A stretch of 64,000 bases of DNA from Tolypothrix campylonemoides VB511288 (lineage in GTDB: Bacteria > Cyanobacteriota > Cyanobacteriia > Cyanobacteriales > Nostocaceae). Each line of letters opens with the position of its first letter. Position 1 is the stretch's first letter. Positions 57,323 to 64,000 of this stretch are shown here, one piece after another. The position numbers and the translations under genes are program-made. Location: NCBI GenBank assembly GCA_000828075.3, contig JXCB02000023.1:186001-250000 (forward strand), written 5' to 3'. Under the pieces are notes generated by a model. That model saw only the letters and a program-made list of their open reading frames with translations, made no database searches and was not told the DNA's origin.

Positions 57323-57517
57323 TTAAGTATCAGTTTGTTCAGAAGCATCAGGTACACCACAAGCTACCGGGTTCATCCCCATTTCAAAAATTGGATCGCT
57401 TTTAATAGTTGTTATCACGACAATTAAATTATTTTCCTTGCGAATTTCCACCTCTTGAACTCCCTCTAGAAACTCCTTGGGAATGACTACACCTTGTTCT
57501 GTTACTTTGACTTTCAT
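57323..57517 (-). CDS. Small AbrB-like antitoxin-type protein
   Basis: 64 residues. MKVKVTEQGVVIPKEFLEGV followed by EVEIRKENNLIVV has the alternating beta pattern of AbrB/MazE-like DNA-binding antitoxins common in cyanobacteria, and the tail VACGVPDASEQTDT is a family feature. No adjacent PIN or other toxin gene is seen. It could be an orphan antitoxin or operon regulator. Confidence 0.65.
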   Translation of the reverse strand: MKVKVTEQGVVIPKEFLEGVQEVEIRKENNLIVVITTIKSDPIFEMGMNPVACGVPDASEQTDT

Positions 57518-57557
57518 CAGCCATTTATCCTATCACTACTATATTTACTAAGATAGT

Positions 57558-58628
57558 TTAAGCATACCCCAAAGAGTGCAAAAACTCATTCAACTGCTGC
57601 GCCGCCGCATCCCGTTCCGCCTCAATATCCTGCAACGTCACCCGATACTTATCCCACCAATTCTCTACCGCCGCAATCACCTGCTGACGGTGTGCCGTCA
57701 CATATCTCTCCAATTCAACAATTAACCCATCCTTAAAAATTCCTAACACCAAACCCTGACATTCTTCATTTGTCAACGCCGCACGCGCTACATCCAAACG
57801 CTTCACCAATTCATTCTTCAGCGTCTTCAATTTTGCCTTAGCTTCCTTCAGTTGCTTGGTAATTTCTTTATAAGGTTCCAGTTGTGCTTCTATCTCGGCA
57901 ATTTCTACTTCTGTCTGCTCAATTAACGGTTCAAATTCAGCAATTTTATCTGCATTCAATAAAGGCGACTTCTTTAAAATCTTGAGTTCCTTCTTCGGCT
58001 CTTTAATCAAATTTTTCAGATGCTTAAGCTTTGTGTCTAACTCCTTGACAATATTAACCGCCTCTGATTCTTCTTCACCTTCTTCCCCAGCTTCCGCCTC
58101 CGCCTCTTCTGGGCGTTCAAACGCTTCTTTCTGCTGTTCTAATTCCGCAATACTCGCTTCAACTGTGGCAATCTCTGCCAAATAATCCGGCATCAACCGC
58201 ACCACTAATTTATGATTCAATGGGTCAAATAAAGGCTTACTTTTCTTCTCCTCATCATCTTGTTCCAAAGCATCTTTAATTGTATCCACCCAACTATCAA
58301 CTAAACCGCCAAAATCTGACTCAGATAAAGTTCGCAATTCATACTTCACTTCATCCCACCAACTAGCAACCACACCCGCCACTTTAAAACGGTCAAGTAA
58401 TCCCACAGGTGCTAAACTATCTACAAAAGAACTCAAAAATTCAGCGCGGAGTTCCATCACTTTTTTTGTTTTCGGCAACTCACCCAAAGAAGGCGAGTGC
58501 ATCTGCCACCAAGCAGCAAACACACTCATTAATTTGCCTTCTTGCTGCTGAATGCCTGCATCTGATTCTATAAAAGTTTTTATCTGCCCTCTCTCGGTAA
58601 TTGCAGAAATAAAATCGCAATAATCCAC
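57558..58628 (-). pseudogene. hsdM: HsdM C-terminal portion, frame-shifted from the rest
   Basis: 356 codons from the GTG at 58628. ESDAGIQQQEGKLMSVFAAW, VASWWDEVKYELRTL and HRQQVIAAVENWWDKYRVTL match the C-terminal extension found on long cyanobacterial N6-adenine methyltransferase subunits. It follows the previous piece after the stop at AATTAGTGG, in a different frame. A glutamate-rich coiled-coil linker runs at about residues 165-260. Confidence 0.75.
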
Positions 58629-59191
58629 TAATTCCGCTCCACTAAAATCTTACTTGGGTCAAACCCATGTGCTGCCAATAATTCGCGCTTCGCCTCAACC
58701 TCTGCCTTGGGAATTCCCCCCAACAAATGCGCCCGTACATCATGAGGTTCCGGTGGTGGCGCATTATCGGCATAGCGGCGAATATTGCAGTTGTAATCGT
58801 TTTCTGCTAACTCTTCTTTGGTCACTACTGCCGAATAACCAGGCAAAGACACAAAATTTTCAAACACCCAAGTCATCTTTTCAATATGTTCAGGACGCAA
58901 ATAATTTTGTGCGCGACCTGCATAATATTCAGCATCAGCATTAATAAATAACACTTTACCCTGACGCTCAACAGGTTTCGCTTTCTTTGTGGCACGCATC
59001 ACCAAAATACAAGCAGGGATACCTGTGCCATAAAACAAATTCGGTGGTAAACCAATCACCGCTTCTAAATGGTCATTTTTAATAAAACTCTCACGTATTT
59101 TCTTTTCTTCTCCCCCACGAAACAGTACGCCATGTGGCATGACTGTTGCCATCATGCCATCACTTTCGAGAACCGCTAACATATGTTGCAC
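58628..59191 (-). pseudogene. hsdM: HsdM middle portion
   Basis: 187 codons. [20 protein letters not shown] then VLFRGGEEKKIRESFIKNDH and VIGLPPNLFYGTGIPACILV match the segment of HsdM that follows the catalytic motif. The in-frame beginning directly follows the junction with the N-terminal piece. Motif I (SAM-binding DPxxGSGG) and motif IV (NPPF) are absent. Confidence 0.85.
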
Positions 59192-59454
59192 CGTGCCTTT
59201 TCTGGAACAAAAAAAGTTTCTTTGTAACTGAGAGAGTTTTCTGCCCTGATTTTCGCCTCTTCCTCTGTACGTCCCCTTTGCAAATTCTGCTGCAAAATCT
59301 GCTCATACTGCTGCTCAAACACATCAGAAGCACGTTTGAGAAACAACATCCCAAAGATATATTCTTTGAATTCCGAAGCATCCATCTTGCCCCGCAGAAT
59401 ATCAGCCGCAGAAAAAAGATGACGTTCTAATTGTGGCAGGGTGAGTTTACCCAT
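59176..59454 (-). pseudogene. hsdM: HsdM N-terminal portion
   Basis: From ATG 59454: [20 protein letters not shown] then [20 protein letters not shown] is the helical N-terminal domain of HsdM. It ends at FFVPEKARC; from here the sequence jumps to the segment following the catalytic site. An internal deletion of about 180-200 residues is inferred by comparison with the known protein layout. The same position also shifts the frame. Confidence 0.85.
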
Positions 59455-59992
59455 AAGTGAAATTGTCGGCTCCAAAAAATTTTTTGCTCAGTACATTCTG
59501 CCACGCGGTAGAAAATCCCAGTGTAAGTATACCCAGCAAGTGTATAACAATAACATTTCAGCATACTGGAATGACAGCTTAACCTGCTTTTGAGGATGCG
59601 AATCGCCTTACCTTGCCAACTTACTTGCCAAGCGCTGATGAATTTGATCCAACCATAGAGGAATGATAGATTGACCAGCATTTAGGGATGCGATCGCAAA
59701 GGTGCCAGTGCCCCTTGGGCGATCGCACGCTCCAAATCAAATTCTACAAGCTCCCTTAAACGCTTTTTCTGATCCCACAACAACATAAAGTAGTTCACCG
59801 TACATGACAGTAGCGCTTAGGGGCTACTGCAATCCCGTTGATGTCACTGAAGAAGAACGCAGAACGCAGAACACAGAATGCAATTGGTGGGGACTTGGAT
59901 TCCAATACTGCGAACCAGAACTCTAGAATTTATTTAAATTCTTGCTTCTTGATTCTGATTACTGAGTTCCTAGCTGCAGAGTACTTTTTTCG
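59455..59992. other. 538-bp region upstream of hsdM without a gene
   Basis: No coding sequence recognised. Two HIP1-like sites lie at about 59689 and 59719, and a GAACGCAGAACGCAGAACAC direct repeat at about 59855-59875. The operon promoter probably lies between 59460 and 59560 but no clear boxes were identified. Confidence 0.35.
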
Positions 59993-60466
59993 TCATTTTT
60001 GACTACAGTACTTATTCACCTGAGATGCCAGATCATCAGACTGCTTAGCAGTATTTGCCGCTGCTGTCAAAGCCGTATCGATTTCTCCTCTAGCCTTTTG
60101 AATTTTTGCCCTACCCTCTGATGAGTCTTGTGCGTTCTTAGCTGAACCAAGAGCCTTACCCGCCTTGGCGATCGCTTGGCTGAAAGTCTCAAATACCTGC
60201 ACAAAACGGCTCTGAAATTCTTGAAGCTTGGGGTCTTTTAACTTTAGCTCCTTGATTTGTTTGGTCACAGCTTCCAAATCCTTGGATAGTTGCAAGCTTG
60301 TTGTCACTTGCTGCCCTTTATTGTTATCAATCAGTTCACTTCCTTTGTTTACGGCATCAATCAGTCGCTGACATTGAGAGGCTTTGCTGTCATTACAAGC
60401 AGTAACCAAAAGGGCGATGCTCAAGCTAAGAGGAACAATAACAGTATATTTACGTAAAATAGACAT
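59993..60466 (-). CDS. Lipoprotein with helical domain
   Basis: About 157 residues from ATG 60466. Lipoprotein signal LSIALLVTAC with the acylated Cys around position 24. The mature part is a charged coiled-coil-like helical region (SQCQRLIDAVNKGSELIDNN ...) with a second Cys in the last residues. Similar exported helical proteins are common in cyanobacteria; function unknown. Confidence 0.75.
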   Translation of the reverse strand: MSILRKYTVIVPLSLSIALLVTACNDSKASQCQRLIDAVNKGSELIDNNKGQQVTTSLQLSKDLEAVTKQIKELKLKDPKLQEFQSRFVQVFETFSQAIAKAGKALGSAKNAQDSSEGRAKIQKARGEIDTALTAAANTAKQSDDLASQVNKYCSQK

Positions 60467-60599
60467 TAACACCCAACCATCAATAAAACCCAAACAATAC
60501 TAACTAATGATTCACTAGTTTTTGTTGGTGTTTCGATAATTCAATTCTTTAGAATTGCTAAGGGTAGCCGAGAATTAGACAACTTGAAGCTAAAACCTT

Positions 60600-61559
60600 T
60601 CAACGACTGAGTTCAGTAGTACTCCGAGACAGAGCAGGTGTACCGGGTTGCACCCCTGCAACCTTGAGGCGGATGCGGTAGAGACTTGTGGTTGCTGTTA
60701 TGTAAAGCGTTTTGTAGTCCGAGTCGCCCCAAGCTAGATTTGTTACCACCTCAGGCACGATAATCTTGCCTAGTAGTTGACCTGCTGGTGAGAAAATCCA
60801 CACTCCTTGAGGACCGCTACAGTAGACATTGCCTTGCACATCTACCTTCATGCCATCGGGTACACCGGAGTTGCTAGGTCCTTTCAACTGTGCAAAAACC
60901 TGTCCGTTATTAAGCGTACCATCTGAGTTGACTTGGAAGACACGGATGTGTGCTGTTTCAGAATCGCTCACATACAGTTTGTTCTCATCCGTCGAAAAGG
61001 CTAGCCCATTGGGGCGCACTAAGTCTTTAGTAAGCAATGTCAAAGTTTTATCTGGTACCAGTCGATAAACGCCATAAAAGCCCAGTTCTTCTTGTTGCTT
61101 GCTAATACCGTAGGGGGGATCAGTGAAGTAAATGCTGCCATCTGACTTGACAACAACGTCGTTGGGACTGTTGAGCCGCTTGCCAAGATAGCGCTCTGCT
61201 AAGGTTATCTTGCTACCGTCTTTAGTGGTACGTACGAGGCGGCGGTCATGCTCGGCAGTAATTAACCGTCCCTGCCGATCCAATGTATTGCCGTTGGCGT
61301 GTCCCGCAGGACGACGAAATATCGAAATTTTACCGTTAGGAGTCCATGTGTATATAGTATCAGCACCGATATCACTAAACACTAGGAAGCCGCGCGGGTT
61401 CCAGAGCGGTCCTTCTGTGAACTTAAAGCCGCCGGACAGCTTTTCCACCTTGGTGTTGCTGTTCAGGATGGTTTGTAAGCCGTCAAAGCTGTTTGGGCTG
61501 TGCTGCGTGCTTAAGACGGTCAGTAAGAAACTGCACAGGGCTATTAATTTACTATTGAT
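60600..61559 (-). CDS. SMP-30/gluconolactonase-like protein, exported, atypical start
   Basis: A calcium-dependent lactonase propeller: FKFTEGPLWNPRGFLVFSD, AGHANGNTLDRQGRLITAEH, RLNSPNDVVVKSDGSIYFTD and VPDGMKVDVQGNVYC are the four signature blocks. Conventional start GTG 61448 would delete a clear signal peptide that is in frame just upstream (NSKLIALCSFLLTVLSTQHS). That extended frame begins ATC AAT AGT at 61559, preceded by a strong purine-rich GGGGGGG. So the start is either ATC or a mutated ATG. Confidence 0.78.
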   Translation of the reverse strand: MNSKLIALCSFLLTVLSTQHSPNSFDGLQTILNSNTKVEKLSGGFKFTEGPLWNPRGFLVFSDIGADTIYTWTPNGKISIFRRPAGHANGNTLDRQGRLITAEHDRRLVRTTKDGSKITLAERYLGKRLNSPNDVVVKSDGSIYFTDPPYGISKQQEELGFYGVYRLVPDKTLTLLTKDLVRPNGLAFSTDENKLYVSDSETAHIRVFQVNSDGTLNNGQVFAQLKGPSNSGVPDGMKVDVQGNVYCSGPQGVWIFSPAGQLLGKIIVPEVVTNLAWGDSDYKTLYITATTSLYRIRLKVAGVQPGTPALSRSTTELSR

Positions 61560-61670
61560 TTAAAAATGCCCCCCCATTGCATTGAATTATTGAAAAATTC
61601 CAAGTTTAATTATATATTTCCTTGGATTGCATAATTTAGCTAAAAAATTCTTTAGATTACGGATATAATC

Positions 61671-62408
61671 GTGTTTCCTTTTATTCCATACTCAAGCTGG
61701 TTACACAGGGCCATTCAGCCGCAGTTAGCCTTGCACATCCCAGATGGCTTTCTTAACTTACCTATTATCTTGGTCACCTGGGTAATTGCCATCGGTTTAA
61801 TTGCACTCGCACTTTCGCGATCGCAAGCAGAATACCAGGAAAAAGCCGTACCCTTGATGGGAGTGTGTGCCGCTTTTATCTTTGCTGCTCAAATGATTAA
61901 TTTCCCGATCCCTGGCGGCACTTCCGGGCACCTTTTGGGTGGAACCCTAGCGGGAGCTTTATTAGGTCCGTGGGCTGGCTCTTTGGTGATGGTAGCGGTG
62001 TTTATCGTCCAAGCTGTTTTGTTTCAAGATGGCGGGCTAACGGTCTTGGGAGCCAACATCTTTAATATGGGATTGATTGGCACATTTGCTGGTTATTACT
62101 TATACAAAGCAATCCGGTTTGCGATCGGTCGCAATAAATTGTCAGGAATGGTCATTGGCGCAGCCGTTGCTGCTTGGACAAGTGTAATGGTTGGCTCACT
62201 TTTGTGTGCGATCCAACTGGCAATATCTGGAACAGTTCCGTTAACCGTGGGGTTGGCGGCAATGGCAACTTGGCACGTAATTATCGGTATTGGTGAGGCA
62301 GTGATCACCGTAATAGCACTGACGTTTATTTGGCGGACTCGCCCGGATATGTTCTACGATCCCCCCCGCAAGGCTGTTGCCTCTCGTCCTCTCTCTCGGC
62401 ATCAATAG
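61671..62408 (+). CDS. cbiM: Cobalt/nickel ECF transporter permease CbiM
   Basis: The S-component of the cobalt/nickel uptake system: seven or so membrane helices, HIPDGFLNLPI at the start, then GHLLGGTLAGALLGPWAGSL. The first functional residues are expected to be Met-His. In this frame L-H-I-P-D lies at residue 21, and TTG at 61731 would give M-H-I-P-D. A TATAAT at 61664-61669 overlaps the GTG start at 61671, which favours 61731 unless another promoter exists. A TCCAAG-N16-CTTGGA inverted repeat (61599-61626) may be a metal-responsive operator. Confidence 0.9.
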   Translation: MFPFIPYSSWLHRAIQPQLALHIPDGFLNLPIILVTWVIAIGLIALALSRSQAEYQEKAVPLMGVCAAFIFAAQMINFPIPGGTSGHLLGGTLAGALLGPWAGSLVMVAVFIVQAVLFQDGGLTVLGANIFNMGLIGTFAGYYLYKAIRFAIGRNKLSGMVIGAAVAAWTSVMVGSLLCAIQLAISGTVPLTVGLAAMATWHVIIGIGEAVITVIALTFIWRTRPDMFYDPPRKAVASRPLSRHQ

Positions 62409-62419
62409 GGATAAGATAT

Positions 62420-62791
62420 ATGAGTAATAATTCGCGATCGCGCAATCATGCTTTTGTGATCACTGGCTTGGGTGTTGCCCTCCTAATTGCGGTTTTCCTG
62501 TCTCCTTTTGCCAGCAAAGATCCTGATGGCTTGGATCGAGTCTCGCAGGATCTCAAATTTGAAGATAAAGCAGCTGAAGATGCACCAGCTAAAAAACTAC
62601 CGTTCTACGCTGTGTTTGAGGAATATGCCCTTAGAGGGGTACCGGAAGCAGTAGCCACACCCATAGCTGGGTTAGTGGGAACTTTAGCAGTTTTTGGCTT
62701 GGCTTGGGGAATTGGCAAATTGGTTGTGCGTGGACGTGGTTCATCTCACCCTGAGTTAGATGAATCGCAGTACACTGATGATTCAGAATAA
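62420..62791 (+). CDS. PDGLE-domain protein of the cobalt/nickel transporter (CbiN-like)
   Basis: 123 residues from ATG 62420. First helix VITGLGVALLIAVFLSPFAS, then the diagnostic DPDGLDRV motif, and a second helix near residues 75-100. PDGLE proteins replace CbiN in many Co/Ni ECF systems. Spaced 11 bp after cbiM and 28 bp before cbiQ, so one operon. Confidence 0.88.
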   Translation: MSNNSRSRNHAFVITGLGVALLIAVFLSPFASKDPDGLDRVSQDLKFEDKAAEDAPAKKLPFYAVFEEYALRGVPEAVATPIAGLVGTLAVFGLAWGIGKLVVRGRGSSHPELDESQYTDDSE

Positions 62792-62819
62792 ACCACGAAA
62801 CTTAATAAAATTTAACTAG

Positions 62820-63596
62820 ATGCTGCTGCATATTGGAGCGCTAGCTTTTGATGTCGATAGTAAACAGGTCTCTCCTTGGCACAAACTCGCCCCTCGTACT
62901 CGGATACTGTGTACATTGCTACTAGTGTTTGCCATTGCCCTAACACCCAATGGACATTGGTGGACTTGGGCAATTTATGGCTTGGCTGTGGCAAGCGTTT
63001 TATTACTCAGTAAAGTTACCCTCAGCGTGTTATTGAAACGCTTAGTAGTTGAGTTTGGTTTTGTTGGTGTTGTGCTTTTGGGTACTTTGTTTCGGGGTGG
63101 TGGGACGGTTCTTTGGGCTTGGGGTCCGTTACAGATTACCACAGTGGGGCTAACTGTCTTAGGTAGTGTCACACTCAAAACGCTGCTGTCGCTGCTGATG
63201 TTGAATTTGCTAACTTTAACAACTTCTGTATCGGCGCTACTCAATGCCTTGATTCAATTGCGAACCCCGCCGCTGTTGGTGGCAATTATAGCATCAATGT
63301 ATCGTTATATTGGTGTGTTGATTAACGAGTTTAATACTATGCGGCGAGCCGCAGCGTCTCGCAATTTAATGAATAGCAACCGTACTATCCGCCTGGTTGT
63401 TGGTAACATGATCGGAGCGCTGTTTATCCGCACTTACGAGCGAGGTAATCGCGTTCATCAAGCGATGCTATCACGGGGTTATCAAGGAGTTCCACCGATA
63501 GAAAAAGTACCACAAGGCGGACGGCGCGATATTATAGCTCTGACTTTGACTGTAATTTTGGCATTTCTTGGACAAGCAGTTTATTTAATTAAGTAG
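62820..63596 (+). CDS. cbiQ: Cobalt ECF transporter T component CbiQ
   Basis: 258 residues. The T component couples ATP hydrolysis to the substrate-binding part. Five or six membrane helices; the coupling helix region (RAAASRNLMNSNR, then ERGNRVHQAMLSRGY) carries the two ATPase-contact Ala-Arg-type motifs. Position between the PDGLE gene and cbiO is standard. Confidence 0.93.
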   Translation: MLLHIGALAFDVDSKQVSPWHKLAPRTRILCTLLLVFAIALTPNGHWWTWAIYGLAVASVLLLSKVTLSVLLKRLVVEFGFVGVVLLGTLFRGGGTVLWAWGPLQITTVGLTVLGSVTLKTLLSLLMLNLLTLTTSVSALLNALIQLRTPPLLVAIIASMYRYIGVLINEFNTMRRAAASRNLMNSNRTIRLVVGNMIGALFIRTYERGNRVHQAMLSRGYQGVPPIEKVPQGGRRDIIALTLTVILAFLGQAVYLIK

Positions 63597-63608
63597 TAAT
63601 CCTCTTCG

Positions 63609-64000
63609 ATGCATCATAATCCAATAAAAATCAAAAATCTTACTTATACCTACCCTGATGGAACTCAGGCTCTTTTGGGGATTAATTTATCTATCGAAGC
63701 TGGGGAACGAGTCGCATTAATTGGGGCGAATGGTTCAGGAAAATCCACTTTGCAGTTTCACCTCAATGGAATTATTCTGCCACAGGAAGGAGAGGTAATT
63801 ATTGGTGAGTGGTCTGTAACGCCGGAGAATTTACGACAAATTCGGAATTTTGTCGGGCTGGTGTTTCAAAACCCAGATAATCAGCTATTTATGCCCACGG
63901 TGTGGGAAGATGTTGCTTTTGGTCCAATGAATTTGGGATTACGAGACAAGGAACTTAAAGAGCAAGTTCTTCAAGCGCTAGCAGCAGTTGATATTGATCC
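63609..64000 (+). CDS. cbiO: Cobalt ECF transporter ATPase CbiO, truncated at window edge
   Basis: Starts ATG 63609. IKIKNLTYTYPDGTQALLGI, Walker A GANGSGKST, and Q-loop LVFQNPDNQLF are visible. About 130 residues of about 270 are in the window. Translationally close to cbiQ (13-bp gap). Confidence 0.93.
   Translation, partial: MHHNPIKIKNLTYTYPDGTQALLGINLSIEAGERVALIGANGSGKSTLQFHLNGIILPQEGEVIIGEWSVTPENLRQIRNFVGLVFQNPDNQLFMPTVWEDVAFGPMNLGLRDKELKEQVLQALAAVDID

Noticed and set aside
59427-59681. 84-codon leftward frame upstream of hsdM
   Set aside because: It overlaps the hsdM start in another frame and has no family features.
61560-61670. Possible cobalamin or Ni/Co riboswitch upstream of cbiM
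   Set aside because: The gap is only about 110 bp, AT-rich, and lacks the conserved cobalamin box or the NiCo junction motifs.

Overview
The window is cyanobacterial chromosome, most likely from a filamentous, heterocyst-forming (Nostocales-type) species. The evidence is the many GCGATCGC/GCGATCG (HIP1) octamers, heptameric tandem repeats (STRRs), small dispersed palindromic repeats, a PEP-CTERM protein, a Yfr2-like small RNA and cyanobacterium-type paralogues throughout. No rRNA, tRNA or CRISPR array was recognised.

Layout. (1) 1-8.5 kb: the 3' part of prs, an IS4-family element with two frameshifts, an IS605-like element that has lost tnpA and tnpB but keeps a ribbon-helix-helix gene and a highly structured omega-RNA-like segment, a divergent SDR/HxlR pair, transposase remnants (IS5-like, IS630), a PstS-type protein followed by a decayed partial copy of itself, and a Crp/Fnr regulator. 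(2) 8.8-31.2 kb: ordinary chromosome with a DALR-domain protein, a Yfr2-like ncRNA, a Cof-type HAD phosphatase, a PEP-CTERM/DUF4114 protein, polA, a methyltransferase, a LapA-like protein, a decayed phosphoglucomutase copy, a PD-(D/E)XK nuclease, a propeller-transglutaminase protein, a P-type Ca2+-ATPase, recF, MgtC/SapB, a PEP-synthase-like enzyme, CorA and a secreted beta-barrel. (3) 31.2-37.2 kb: a gene graveyard with remnants of lon, a DUF892 protein, an RND membrane-fusion protein, an IS4 transposase, tnpB and a nitroreductase, plus one intact Y1 tnpA. (4) 37.2-49.1 kb: a stress- and redox-flavoured accessory block with an SDR-DehI fusion, a KimA-like APC permease, a second SDR, an erythromycin-esterase-like protein, a divergent glutathione-reductase-like flavoenzyme, two DUF4383 proteins, a BaeRF7 protein and a DUF1361 protein. 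(5) 49.5-59.5 kb: a leftward type I restriction-modification operon (hsdM, small antitoxin-like gene, PD-(D/E)XK-like gene, hsdS, darT, darG, hsdR, YgjP-type metallopeptidase). DarTG sits inside the operon and hsdM is broken by an internal deletion and a frameshift. (6) 60-64 kb: a lipoprotein, an SMP-30 lactonase with a non-standard start, and a cobalt/nickel ECF transporter operon (cbiM, PDGLE protein, cbiQ, cbiO) that runs off the window.

The most interesting items are the orphan omega-RNA-like element abutting an SDR stop codon (2.4-3.0 kb), the DarTG module held in an RM operon whose methyltransferase has lost its catalytic core, the SDR-DehI fusion, the Yfr2-like RNA whose loop is complementary to the Yfr1 core motif, and compound repeats inserted in frame into two otherwise intact genes.
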